DNA from: Solitalea longa | Lineage (GTDB): Bacteria; Bacteroidota; Bacteroidia; Sphingobacteriales; Sphingobacteriaceae | Assembly: GCF_002920915.1 (NCBI RefSeq) | Contig: NZ_PQVF01000006.1 | Coordinates: 186,001-250,000, forward strand | Length of the DNA stretch: 64,000 nucleotides | Direction: 5' to 3' | In this document: positions 27,588 through 37,663 of the stretch, in pieces | Layout: each line of letters starts with the position of its first letter | How positions within the stretch are numbered: position 1 is the first letter of the stretch | Position numbers and translations under genes: made by a program | The notes under the pieces: model-generated | Told to the model about the DNA's origin: nothing | The model's input: the letters and a program-made list of their open reading frames with translations, nothing else | The model's database searches: none

Positions 27588-27669
27588 GATTAAAACAACC
27601 AATTTGTTTTTATGAATGAAAACTAACCTATTCTTAATTTATCTATTATAAGTGTTTCAATAGTAAGGG

Positions 27670-27684
27670 TTACCCTAAGGGTAA
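27670..27684. promoter_or_regulatory. Perfect 15-bp palindrome near GH125 operator
   Basis: TTACCCTAAGGGTAA, 7-bp arms around one base, 18 bp from the LacI-type palindrome at 27702. Possible site for a second regulator. The remaining 27459-27846 spacer shows no gene. Confidence 0.35.
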
Positions 27685-27701
27685 AGTCCCATTTATTTCA
27701 C

Positions 27702-27717
27702 GCTATAACGTTTTAGC
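27702..27717. promoter_or_regulatory. Candidate LacI-family operator upstream of GH125-cupin operon
   Basis: GCTATAACGTTTTAGC, a 16-bp palindrome with one mismatch, matches the consensus GCTAAAACGTTTTAGC seen before the GH92 operon. It is 244 bp before the GH125 start, almost the same distance as at the other operon. Confidence 0.6.
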
Positions 27718-27846
27718 ATGATGATCAAAAAAAATCAGGAAAACAAGCCTGAGTTTTTGAGTAAGTAACTACTAAACTAATTATAATATCAATAATAGCT
27801 ATGATAAATCGATTTTGCAAGTTTTTTACTTTTTTTCAGAGTTTAA

Positions 27847-28863
27847 TTAAGTAGAACCTCTTACAATAAGTTTTAATGGTAAGCTCTGATTAGAAAGAGT
27901 AATGGAATAGTCAGATTTGTCGAGCATGTCTGTAAGTACTTTAGTGGCTGTTCTCGCAATTTCTTCAACCGGTTGTTGAATACAGGTAATTCCCGGTGGA
28001 TATAAACGGAATACATCATGATCATCAAAACAGATCATTTTAATATCGGCAGGTATTCGCAAACCGAGGTTTAAAATACTTTCTAAGCCGATGATTCCTA
28101 AATAGTTGGTGGCAAAAAAGATAGTGTCCAACTCCGGGTGTTTCAGTAGCCAATTGTTAATCAAACTTAAAGCACTTTCTTTTTCGTAATTATAAGGAAG
28201 TTGCAGTATATATTCTTCCTTCACCTCTAGTCCATTTTCTTTTAGGCTGTTGATATAAGCATTGCTGCGTTGCTTCATGTGCTCGAGCTCAATGTCTATG
28301 GTCACAAAGCCTATGCTTTTATATCCTTTAGCTATTAAATGATCCATACCCATTTGAACCCCGGCATAATTATCTACGGCAATATATGGCACTGAAAAAT
28401 CGGGTAGGTTACTGTCAACAAATACTACCGGTTTTTTATGTGCTATTAATTCCTTTATGGCGCTTTCCATACCCAATGCCGGAGAAATGAGATACCCGTC
28501 TACCTGACGTTGGGCAAGCATATTGATTATTTCACTTCCTTTTTCACTATTATTATTAGTACTGCTCAATACCACTTTATAGCCATGTTTTTGGGCCTCG
28601 TTTTCAATTGTTTTTGCCAAAGAACTAAAAAAATCGCTGGTAATGGTCTCAATAATAACGCCCAGCATTTTTGATCTTCCTGTTCGCAAAGAAACTGCCA
28701 CCTGGTTTGGCTGATATCCCACTTCCTGAATCACTGTTAAGATTTTGTTCTTCATCTCTTCACTGATACGCATTTCTTTGGCTTTACCATTAATTACAAA
28801 CGAGATAGTAGAAGGAGATGCCCCGGTGAGTTTGGCAATATCTTTCAGAGAAACTTTTTTCAT
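27847..28863 (-). CDS. LacI family transcriptional regulator
   Basis: A 338-aa repressor-type regulator. The N-terminal helix-turn-helix (about 1-50) reads VSLKDIAKLTGASPSTISFVI, with the hinge segment YQPNQVAVSLRTGRS. A periplasmic-binding-protein-like sugar domain covers 60-338. It is transcribed in the same direction as the glycosidase genes and lies at the upstream edge of the mannosidase locus. It is the natural candidate for the CG-centred palindromes at 25351 and 27702. The effector is presumably a mannose-containing sugar or its phosphate (inference). Confidence 0.9.
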   Translation of the reverse strand: MKKVSLKDIAKLTGASPSTISFVINGKAKEMRISEEMKNKILTVIQEVGYQPNQVAVSLRTGRSKMLGVIIETITSDFFSSLAKTIENEAQKHGYKVVLSSTNNNSEKGSEIINMLAQRQVDGYLISPALGMESAIKELIAHKKPVVFVDSNLPDFSVPYIAVDNYAGVQMGMDHLIAKGYKSIGFVTIDIELEHMKQRSNAYINSLKENGLEVKEEYILQLPYNYEKESALSLINNWLLKHPELDTIFFATNYLGIIGLESILNLGLRIPADIKMICFDDHDVFRLYPPGITCIQQPVEEIARTATKVLTDMLDKSDYSITLSNQSLPLKLIVRGST

Positions 28864-29031
28864 TGTGCCTAAACAGTATTAAAACGGTGAAGATAGTATA
28901 TAACCAAGTTATTGTGTAAACATCATTTATAAATCTGAACTAACAAGTGTTTATTTTAGTAAAAAAAATGAAAAAATATAAAATATCGTGCAACCATTGT
29001 GTTAGCGGAGTCATCTTGTTAACGAAACCAA

Positions 29032-29601
29032 ATGAAACTGATGCATAAAATAGGGCTGGATGAATTAGTGGTCGGCTGTCGGAATGGAAACCGAAAGTCG
29101 CAGGAAGCCTTGTATAAGCATTTTTCATCAAAGATGATGGGTGTTTGCCTGCGCTATACCCGCGACAGAGATGAGGCAGAAGATGTATTGCAGGTTGGTT
29201 TTGTGAGGATGTTTGAAAAACTGCATTTATACAAAGGAGAAGGGTCATTTGAAGGATGGTTACGTCGCATCATGGTGAATACGGCAATTGAGTTTTACCG
29301 ACGTAATTCCAGGATGTATCCGATGGTTGATTTAGAAGAGGCCGAAAATCAGAGTAGTAATGACTTGCCTTTAAGCAATCTAAATGTACAGGAATTATTA
29401 AAACTGGTACAGAATTTACCCCCGGGATATCGGATGGTGTTTAACATGTATGCAATTGAAGGTTATGGACATAAGGAAATAGCCGATCAATTGGGAATAA
29501 GCGAAGGAACATCAAAATCGCAGTTAAACCGAGCCCGGACACAATTAAAAGAATGGATTTTAAACATGGAGGGAGGCAGTAATGTCGCAACTATCAGATA
29601 A
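29032..29601 (+). CDS. ECF sigma-70 factor
   Basis: A 189-aa extracytoplasmic-function sigma factor. Region 2 covers about 24-95 (YKHFSSKMMGVCLRYTRDRDEAEDVLQVGFVRMFEKL, in pieces). Region 4 covers about 125-180 (LPPGYRMVFNMYAIEGYGHKEIADQLGISEGTSKSQLNRAR, in pieces). There is no region 3. It overlaps the next gene by 20 bp, so the two are co-translated, which is the usual arrangement with an anti-sigma factor. Target promoters are unknown. Confidence 0.93.
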   Translation: MKLMHKIGLDELVVGCRNGNRKSQEALYKHFSSKMMGVCLRYTRDRDEAEDVLQVGFVRMFEKLHLYKGEGSFEGWLRRIMVNTAIEFYRRNSRMYPMVDLEEAENQSSNDLPLSNLNVQELLKLVQNLPPGYRMVFNMYAIEGYGHKEIADQLGISEGTSKSQLNRARTQLKEWILNMEGGSNVATIR

Positions 29602-30376
29602 AGATTTCGATAAGCTTTTTAGCGAGGTATTTGAAAATTTCAGCGAAGAACCGTCATCAAAAGTATGGTTTTCAGTTGAAAATGATTTGGAACGTCAGCA
29701 GCGTGCAAACAAAAAGATACGATTGGCTCAGTGGTCAGTTGCCGCTTCAGTGGTTCTATGTTTGGCTACAGCAGCATTGTATTTAACCAATAAACAGCAT
29801 TTGAAAGGTGATCAGGTTGCTGTTGTAAATACTAATGACCCTAACCCCGATAAAGAGACAAGGAATCGGGCCGTGATCATTCAGTCGCCTAAGATCCGTG
29901 CTTCACAGCCTGAAACTGAGGTTCGGTCAGAAGGCAAGGAAAACAAAGAAAGCAAAGAGCAAAAAAATGTTCCGGTACGCAAAAAGGAAAGCAGTAAAAG
30001 TAAAGCTGGAACAACACAATGGAATGCAGAAAGCAGTGAAACTCGATTGGCTAAAATTTCAACAACTGAGCCGAGTTTAATTCAATCGAAAGGCAATGTT
30101 AAAGCGGTTCCTTCAGATCAATGTATTCCGGTAGTGGAACCCAAACTATTACACCAGGCATTGGTAGCTTACGATGAATCAGAAGATGGAAAAGCGATTC
30201 CAACTGTGGGCGATGCGTTGAATTACATCGCTGCTAAAGTGGATAAAAGGGATAAAAAGTTCTTAGCTATCAATAAAAAAGGGAGTAACTTTTCGTTGAA
30301 CCTGGGCTTGGTAAAAATTGAGCGCAAACGTCAACAGGAAGAAGAGGAAAGTTCATCAGAAACGGAAGTCCGTTAA
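29582..30376 (+). CDS. Putative membrane anti-sigma factor
   Basis: A 264-aa single-pass protein. Cytoplasmic 1-48 contains a P..VWFSVENDL motif often found in Bacteroidota anti-sigma-like proteins. TM helix about 49-69. The periplasmic 70-264 is low-complexity and K/E/S-rich up to about 190, then a conserved-looking tail (GDALNYIAAKVDKRDKKFLAI). It overlaps the sigma gene by 20 bp. The function follows from context; no zinc anti-sigma motif is seen. Confidence 0.7.
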   Translation: MSQLSDKDFDKLFSEVFENFSEEPSSKVWFSVENDLERQQRANKKIRLAQWSVAASVVLCLATAALYLTNKQHLKGDQVAVVNTNDPNPDKETRNRAVIIQSPKIRASQPETEVRSEGKENKESKEQKNVPVRKKESSKSKAGTTQWNAESSETRLAKISTTEPSLIQSKGNVKAVPSDQCIPVVEPKLLHQALVAYDESEDGKAIPTVGDALNYIAAKVDKRDKKFLAINKKGSNFSLNLGLVKIERKRQQEEEESSSETEVR

Positions 30377-30465
30377 TTCAATATAAATTTTAGAGAATAA
30401 CTAATGGTCTGCTGGTTAAAATAAGCAGGTAGACCTCCTTTTGTCAAACAATTATTCAATATAGA

Positions 30466-31284
30466 ATGAAACATTTACTAACACTGGCTGCACTCTTAAC
30501 GATAATAGGAGTTCATGGAACAAGTGCTCAAGCAGTCGACACGATCAAGAAAGATACTGTTAAAGCAAAAGCCGATTCAACGATTATTAAACTTGGTCCA
30601 AAAGATAATGTTACAGTTATTATCCGTTCAGATGAGGATGCTCCATATCACCATAAAGATAAAAGCCCGTTCCGTTTCACCTGTTTAGGAGGTATTGATT
30701 GGGGGTTCACCAACTGGCTCGATAATGGCAGTTTTTCAACTTCGGATCCCAATCTTGAGCTTCAAACTAATAAATCATCAAACTTTACCTTGAATTTAGT
30801 TTCAGGAAGCTTAAATATCTACAAAAAGAAATTGAAACTGAATGCCTATTTAGGTATCGACTGGCAGAATTATCGATTTAAGAATGATATTACTCCGCAA
30901 GCAAACAAGCCAACTTTTACCTATGTGCAGTCGGATGTTGATTTAAGTAAAAATAAGCTGATGTCGAAATATATAGTGTTACCGGTTGTGTTTCACTATC
31001 AGCCTAAATCAGCCAATAGAAATAAAGGTTTTTTTGTTGAGGCAGGCATGGATTTCGGCTACTTGTTAAGCGGCCGAACAAAACAGATCAGCGATGAGTA
31101 TGGAAAGGTTAAGGTAGATGACGATTTTAACTTTAATACTTTTAGATATGGTGTTTTAGGTCGCATTGGTTACGATTATGCATCTATTTACTGCAAGTAT
31201 TATATGAGTGATGTTTTTTCTGAAAATCAAGGTCCTCAGCTAAATAATATTTCATTTGGAATTTCATTGAGTGGATTTTATTAG
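30466..31284 (+). CDS. Outer-membrane beta-barrel protein of the ECF module
   Basis: A 272-aa protein with signal peptide 1-22 (cut near TSAQA), a short charged linker (25-65), then about 200 residues of alternating amphipathic strands ending in an aromatic residue (SGFY), as in outer-membrane beta barrels. It follows the sigma/anti-sigma pair by 89 bp on the same strand and ends at a strong terminator. It may be the output or sensor of that module. The specific function is unknown. Confidence 0.7.
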   Translation: MKHLLTLAALLTIIGVHGTSAQAVDTIKKDTVKAKADSTIIKLGPKDNVTVIIRSDEDAPYHHKDKSPFRFTCLGGIDWGFTNWLDNGSFSTSDPNLELQTNKSSNFTLNLVSGSLNIYKKKLKLNAYLGIDWQNYRFKNDITPQANKPTFTYVQSDVDLSKNKLMSKYIVLPVVFHYQPKSANRNKGFFVEAGMDFGYLLSGRTKQISDEYGKVKVDDDFNFNTFRYGVLGRIGYDYASIYCKYYMSDVFSENQGPQLNNISFGISLSGFY

Positions 31285-31303
31285 GATTCAATTTAAAATA
31301 ATG

Positions 31304-31345
31304 AAGAGGCCGGTTTGATATTTTTCAAACCGGCCTCTTATTTTT
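31304..31345 (+). terminator. Rho-independent terminator
   Basis: Perfect 14-bp stem AAGAGGCCGGTTTG (31304-31317) / CAAACCGGCCTCTT (31326-31339) followed by ATTTTT. Confidence 0.9.
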
Positions 31346-31390
31346 AAAATAGTTTAGTTTAATCAATTTGTGTTATTATTTTTAACGCGT

Positions 31391-32386
31391 ATGCTAGTTA
31401 TCCGAAACCTCCATAAGCAATATCCAAACAATCAACAGTTTTCTTTAAATAACGTCAATTGTGAAATTGGCAAGGGTGAGATTGTAAGCCTTGTGGGTGC
31501 CAGTGGTGGTGGAAAAAGTACCTTATTAAAGCTTATTTACGGAATGTTGGATGCCGATAGCGGGGAAATTCTTTTTAATGATAAACGAGTTTATGGGCCC
31601 TCTGTAAACCTGTTGCCGGGAGCTAAAGGAATGCATTTTGTACAACAGGATTATAACCTGAATCCTTACGCCAAGGTTTATGATAACATAGCTCCGGTAT
31701 TACCCAATACCGATTTAGAGTTTAAAAAGAATCGAATCCATGAGATTTTGGAGCTGCTCAATATTTTTGATTTAAAAGATAAACAAGCCATTAATTTAAG
31801 CGGTGGACAACAGCAGCGTGTTGCTATTGCAAGGGCGTTGGCTTCGGGACCTGATTTACTGTTGCTGGATGAACCATTCAGTAACCTCGATGTGATCCTT
31901 AAAAATCATTTAAAAAGAGATTTAGAAGCGTTAGTAGAAAAAACTGGTGTTTCTATTTTGATGGTCACGCATGATTCGAATGATGCCCTTTCGCTGTCTC
32001 ATCGGATCATCGTTCTGCAAAATGGTCAGGTTGTTCAGGTTGGTTGCCCAAAAGAAGTTTATAATCGACCAAAATCTACTTATGTGGCCCGTTTATTCGG
32101 AGCCATCAATATTTTGGAAGCTTCGGCATTTTCGAAGGTTTTCAATAGGGAAGTTCCTAAAAGCGGTAAGCTGTTAATTCATCCACATGATATTGGCATT
32201 TCATCAGTTTCAGGTATTCCGGCTAAAATTCTTAAAACTGAATACAATGGCAGTTTCGAATTGATCATTGCAGAGGTTGAAGGTTTGGGTAGAAAACTGC
32301 AGATCAATTATCCCTACATTGGACGGTTCAAAGCGGGCGATCATGTGTTTATTAGTGTAATGAGCTTTGCTGAAGTGGAAGAGTAG
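31391..32386 (+). CDS. ABC transporter ATP-binding protein (CysA/PotA-like)
   Basis: A 331-aa ATPase with a C-terminal extension. Walker A GASGGGKS at 37-44, signature LSGGQQQRVAIARA, Walker B LLLLDEPF and a switch histidine (MVTHDS). The last 100 residues form a TOBE-like beta domain as in CysA, PotA and MalK importers. No permease or binding protein is adjacent, so it is an orphan subunit and its substrate is unknown. The start MLVIRNL (ATG 31391) is preferred to a GTG 7 codons upstream. Confidence 0.85.
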   Translation: MLVIRNLHKQYPNNQQFSLNNVNCEIGKGEIVSLVGASGGGKSTLLKLIYGMLDADSGEILFNDKRVYGPSVNLLPGAKGMHFVQQDYNLNPYAKVYDNIAPVLPNTDLEFKKNRIHEILELLNIFDLKDKQAINLSGGQQQRVAIARALASGPDLLLLDEPFSNLDVILKNHLKRDLEALVEKTGVSILMVTHDSNDALSLSHRIIVLQNGQVVQVGCPKEVYNRPKSTYVARLFGAINILEASAFSKVFNREVPKSGKLLIHPHDIGISSVSGIPAKILKTEYNGSFELIIAEVEGLGRKLQINYPYIGRFKAGDHVFISVMSFAEVEE

Positions 32387-32388
32387 GC

Positions 32389-32607
32389 TTATTCACAAAT
32401 TGTAAGGTAAAGTTCTTCGACTTTTTGCCTGGCCCAAGGGGTTTTTCTTAAGAATTTCAAACTCGATTTTATACTTGGATCGCTGATAAAGCAATTGATC
32501 CTGATTCGATAGCCCAATTCATTCCAGCCATAATGAGCAACTAGCTCATTCAAAATCATTTCAAGGGTTTTTCCATGCAGCGGATTGTTTTTTTGTTGTT
32601 CTGACAT
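32389..32607 (-). CDS. VF530/DUF2132 family small DNA-binding protein
   Basis: A 72-aa protein of the VF530 family (DUF2132). The characteristic sequence is [21 protein letters not shown], then [10 protein letters not shown] and [19 protein letters not shown], covering the full family length. VF530 has a DNA-binding-like helical fold but no known role. The start at 32607 was chosen because the 46-residue upstream extension is hydrophobic and unlike the family. It converges tail-to-tail with the ABC gene, 2 bp apart. Confidence 0.85.
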   Translation of the reverse strand: MSEQQKNNPLHGKTLEMILNELVAHYGWNELGYRIRINCFISDPSIKSSLKFLRKTPWARQKVEELYLTICE

Positions 32608-32708
32608 AGGTGCAAAAGTACAAATGAACCAGTGATTGTTCACTGACATAAAACAAATACCCAATATTATTGTCTTTAAATCTATCCTTAAGTAAGAAAA
32701 TAAGATAA

Positions 32709-33716
32709 ATGCGTTTACGATTAAGTGTTTTAGATCAGTCGCCAATACGAAAAGGTGGGACGGCCGAGCAAGCTATAAAAGAGACGGTTGAGTTAGCTAA
32801 ACTGACCGATAAATTAGGATACACCCGTTTTTGGGTTTCGGAACACCATAATACCAAAAGCTTGGCTGGTTCAACACCAGAAGTGTTGATTGCACATTTG
32901 GCTGGCCAAACAAAAAATATTAGAATCGGTTCGGGTGGAATAATGTTGCCTAATCATAGTGCGTTAAAAGTGGCTGAAAACTTTCGTATGCTCGAAACAA
33001 TTTTTCCCGGTCGTATTGATCTGGGAATGGGTAGAGCACCTGGAACTGATCGCATTACGGCTTCTATTTTAAATCCCTCAAATACTTTTAGCGAACAGGA
33101 CTTTATTGAACAGTTGTCGGATTTGCAGCATTATTTATATGATACAGCTGAGCCCGGAACCGTTCTCGGGAGAATAAATGTTACTCCTAACTCGCAATCA
33201 ATTCCGGAGCAATGGATATTAAGCTCAAGCGGACAAAGTGCTGTTTTTGCGGCTCACTTTGGTTTAGGGTTTTCATTTGCGCATTTTATTAATCCGGTAG
33301 GTGGATCAATGGCTGTTCAGATGTACAAGCAAAGCTTTAAGCCTAATGGACATTTTAAAGAACCCGAGGCAAATGCTGCATTTTTTGTGTTTTGTTCAGA
33401 AGATGAAGAAAAGATCAAACAGCAGCGCGAAATTATGAACTATCGTTTTGTTCAGTTAGAAAAAGGACGATTTGAACCGGTTTCATACGAAGATGTTCAG
33501 CAGTATGAATATACGGAGTATGAAAAGGAGAGGATCAATGCGAATTATGACCGAATGATTTGTGGTACTCCGGAACAGTTAAATTTAAAGCTTACACAAT
33601 TAGCTAAAGAATATAGTGTAAATGAATTGATGCTGGCAAACATTTCGCTCAATTTTGAAGATAGATTGCGTTCGTATGAATTATTAGCTGAAGTTTTTGA
33701 ATTAAAAGATAGGTAA
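32709..33716 (+). CDS. LLM class flavin-dependent oxidoreductase
   Basis: A luciferase-like monooxygenase family protein (MsnO8/YhbW type), 335 aa. Typical blocks are [12 protein letters not shown] at the N-terminus, [34 protein letters not shown] and [12 protein letters not shown]-like [12 protein letters not shown]. Such enzymes use FMNH2 and oxygen; the substrate is unknown. Monocistronic. Confidence 0.88.
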   Translation: MRLRLSVLDQSPIRKGGTAEQAIKETVELAKLTDKLGYTRFWVSEHHNTKSLAGSTPEVLIAHLAGQTKNIRIGSGGIMLPNHSALKVAENFRMLETIFPGRIDLGMGRAPGTDRITASILNPSNTFSEQDFIEQLSDLQHYLYDTAEPGTVLGRINVTPNSQSIPEQWILSSSGQSAVFAAHFGLGFSFAHFINPVGGSMAVQMYKQSFKPNGHFKEPEANAAFFVFCSEDEEKIKQQREIMNYRFVQLEKGRFEPVSYEDVQQYEYTEYEKERINANYDRMICGTPEQLNLKLTQLAKEYSVNELMLANISLNFEDRLRSYELLAEVFELKDR

Positions 33717-33822
33717 GTATATTTTTGGTTATGTAAATTAATTAATAGGTTATATTAGAAATTATGGTTTAATATCTTAATATCGCATTAAAATCTATTA
33801 TTAATTTTTAAACGCCACAGAA

Positions 33823-34470
33823 ATGATTATCTACGGTACAAAGGTCATTGGGAATACAATTCAAACAGGCAGGTTTAATTGCTCAAATTGCAGAAGAGAA
33901 GAAAACTATCAGCTAGTAAAGTACAAGAAATTCTTTCATATTTTCTTTATTCCATTAATACCGATCAATAATTTGGGCGATCAATTGGAATGTTATTGTT
34001 GTAAAACTGCCTATATCCCTGGTACTGTTTTATCTGAAAGTGAATATAACTCGGCACGAAGTGCTTCTGAAAATACAGTTGTTAATGCCGCTTATTTTGA
34101 TGCTATTCCGGCTAATTTTGGAAAAAGAGTAGGGGCCTTTATTATTGATCTGGCAATTATCTATTTGCTGACTTTTCTTACGGTAATGATTAGTAAAAGC
34201 ATAGTCCTTTTGTTAGGTTTAGGTTTCTTGTATTTTGCAACCTGTGATTTATTTCTTAAGGGATCATCAATTGGTAAACTAATACTTTCGATGAAAATTA
34301 CGGAGGCGGAAATAGATGAAAAAACGACTACTGTTAAAATAGTTCTTAGAAACCTGTTAAAAGGTATTTCAACCTTTTTTCCAGTTATCTTTTTGGTGGC
34401 CTTATTGAATGAAAGAAAACAAACCATCCATGATATGGTGGCCAGGACAGTTGTAACGGATCGAGTTTAA
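33823..34470 (+). CDS. RDD family membrane protein with N-terminal zinc ribbon
   Basis: A 215-aa protein. Residues 18-62 form a zinc-ribbon-like domain with C20-x2-C23 and C57-x2-C60. The C-terminal RDD domain (about 98-213) has KRVGAFIIDLAIIYLLTF and a second hydrophobic segment, with R..D motif residues R101 and D107. A third segment lies near 185-195. Function unknown; RDD proteins are membrane proteins sometimes tied to ion or envelope homeostasis. Confidence 0.8.
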   Translation: MIIYGTKVIGNTIQTGRFNCSNCRREENYQLVKYKKFFHIFFIPLIPINNLGDQLECYCCKTAYIPGTVLSESEYNSARSASENTVVNAAYFDAIPANFGKRVGAFIIDLAIIYLLTFLTVMISKSIVLLLGLGFLYFATCDLFLKGSSIGKLILSMKITEAEIDEKTTTVKIVLRNLLKGISTFFPVIFLVALLNERKQTIHDMVARTVVTDRV

Positions 34471-34564
34471 TCAATCAAAATAAAACATAAAAATAAATGC
34501 CGTTAATGGTGAATCAACAGCATTCTTAGCTCTATTTTTCATTCAAAACACCTTGATAAGGCAT

Positions 34565-34599
34565 AAAAAAAGCGTTCCGAAACTCGGAACGCTTTTTTT
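34565..34599. terminator. Bidirectional terminator
   Basis: AGCGTTCCGA (34571-34580) / TCGGAACGCT (34584-34593) flanked by A and T runs, between the RDD gene and the convergent atpC. Confidence 0.9.
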
Positions 34600-34612
34600 A
34601 TAATCAAAGTTC

Positions 34613-34864
34613 TTATTCTTCAACAACTCCGTCGGCAAGTACAACTACTTTGTTTTTAAGTACTTCTACAACACCGCCTTTAATGTTAAATAATTCCTGA
34701 GATTTATCAGTTAAGCGAATTTCTACCAATCCGTTATCTAAAGTTGAGATAATAGCAGCGTGGTTTTCCATAATTTGGAATGATCCTGCTTTACCCGGAA
34801 CGGTTACCGAAATAACTTCTCCTGAAAACACCTTTTTATCAGGTGTTAAAATATCTAAAATCAT
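34613..34864 (-). CDS. atpC: F1F0 ATP synthase epsilon subunit
   Basis: An 83-aa protein: the N-terminal beta-sandwich of the F1 epsilon subunit only (ILDILTPDKKVFSGEVISV, then PGKAGSFQIMENHAAIIS). The usual C-terminal two-helix domain, which inhibits ATP hydrolysis in other bacteria, is missing. The start at 34864 is preferred, as the 22-codon upstream extension lies in a repeat element. It follows atpD by 87 bp on the same strand and is transcribed from the atpD promoter. Confidence 0.93.
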   Translation of the reverse strand: MILDILTPDKKVFSGEVISVTVPGKAGSFQIMENHAAIISTLDNGLVEIRLTDKSQELFNIKGGVVEVLKNKVVVLADGVVEE

Positions 34865-34870
34865 AGTATT

Positions 34871-34951
34871 AAGATTTGAGATGTGAGATTTGAGATATGA
34901 AATTGAAGACTTTTTAGTCCCAAATCTCATATCCCATATCTCAAATCGAAA

Positions 34952-34952
<1 letters not shown>
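34871..34952. repeat. Inverted heptad element between atpD and atpC
   Basis: Left arm: five 7-bp units (AAGATTT, GAGATGT, GAGATTT, GAGATAT, GAAATTG; 34871-34905). Right arm: five 7-bp units (TCCCAAA, TCTCATA, TCCCATA, TCTCAAA, TCGAAAT; 34918-34952), the inverted form. GACT-TTTT-AGTC lies at the centre. It spans nearly the whole spacer and touches the atpD stop codon. In the mRNA it would fold into a long hairpin just before atpC. Confidence 0.75.
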
Positions 34953-36478
<1,526 letters not shown>

Positions 36479-36513
36479 TTATTAAGCCTTTTAAGGCTGA
36501 ATTTTAAGTGTCG

Positions 36514-36543
36514 CAAAGATAAATTATTTTAAAAAAATTCAAA
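36514..36543 (-). promoter_or_regulatory. Promoter of atpD-atpC
   Basis: On the minus strand a -33 TTTG (plus CAAA at 36540-36543) and a perfect -7 TATCTTTG (36514-36521), 18 bp apart. This matches the Bacteroidota primary-sigma consensus and implies a leader of roughly 50 nt. Confidence 0.75.
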
Positions 36544-36712
36544 CCCCTTTTTTAATCATTTTTTAACATTCTTTTGCCTGCTCACAATAAAATTTATTTA
36601 ATTCTAAAAATCTATTCTAAATACTCCTGTTTATTTTAAAAAAATGGCAAAATTTGTTCGCATAAATAAGAAATAGAAAATCCGTGCGATCACCTGTTTG
36701 CTTATAGATAAT

Positions 36713-37627
36713 ATGTCAAAAAAAGTATTGATAACTGGCAGCAACGGTTTGTTAGGACAAAAGTTGCTCGATAAACTTCGGAATAACTCATTGTATGAGA
36801 TAATAGCTACAGCCAAAGGTGAAGATCGATATCTCGAAAGTGGATATGTTTATGAGAGTTTGGATGTAACCAATAGGTCGGAAGTTTTGAATATCATGAA
36901 CCAGTATCGCCCTGATCATGTGATTCATACAGCAGCCATGACCAATGTGGATGCCTGTGAGTCGGATAAGGAGTTGTGTAAATTATTGAATGTGGATGCC
37001 GTAGCTTATTTTATTGAGGCTTGTAACACAGTTGGGTCACATTTTATTCACTTGTCAACTGATTTTATTTTCGATGGAGCTGATGGGCCTTATGATGAAG
37101 AAGCTTTACCTAACCCGCTTAGTTACTACGGACAAACAAAACTCGATTCGGAAGAACTTTTGAAGCAGAGTACTGTTGATTATGCTATATTGAGAACCAT
37201 TATTGTTTACGGTGTTGTGAAAGATATGAGCCGTAGCAACATTGTATTATGGGCTAAAGGCGCATTAGAAGCTAAGAAAGCTATTAATGTGGTGAATGAT
37301 CAATTCCGTAATCCAACCTTAGCCGAAGATCTGGCAGAGGCCTGTATTCTTGCGATGGAAAAAAGGGCGCAAGGGGTGTTTAATGCTTCGGGGAAAGATT
37401 TTATGAGCATTCTGGAGATCGTTGAACGCATTGCTGATTTTTGGAAGTTAGATAAGTCATTGATCACACCTATTTCAGCCGAAGGCTTAAACCAACCGGC
37501 AAAACGCCCTGTAAAAACAGGGTTTATTTTGGATAAATCAACGAGAGAGTTGGGCTACAAGCCTCATTCGTTTGAAGAAGGTTTGGCGATTGTGGATAAG
37601 CAGTTGAAAGCTATTCCTTCAAACTAG
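36713..37627 (+). CDS. RmlD-like NAD(P)-dependent sugar-nucleotide reductase / SDR
   Basis: An extended SDR of the dTDP-4-dehydrorhamnose reductase type, 304 aa. NAD(P)-binding GxxGxxG at G9, G12, G15 (TGSNGLLGQ), DVTNR, HTAAMTNVDACE, and the catalytic SYYGQTKLDSEE (Y-x3-K). The TAAMTNVD block is typical of RmlD. No other rhamnose genes are nearby, so the substrate is uncertain. The start ATG 36713 was chosen over TTG 36698. Confidence 0.82.
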   Translation: MSKKVLITGSNGLLGQKLLDKLRNNSLYEIIATAKGEDRYLESGYVYESLDVTNRSEVLNIMNQYRPDHVIHTAAMTNVDACESDKELCKLLNVDAVAYFIEACNTVGSHFIHLSTDFIFDGADGPYDEEALPNPLSYYGQTKLDSEELLKQSTVDYAILRTIIVYGVVKDMSRSNIVLWAKGALEAKKAINVVNDQFRNPTLAEDLAEACILAMEKRAQGVFNASGKDFMSILEIVERIADFWKLDKSLITPISAEGLNQPAKRPVKTGFILDKSTRELGYKPHSFEEGLAIVDKQLKAIPSN

Positions 37628-37663
37628 TTTTGTTAATAACATACATAATAATTATAAACGTAT

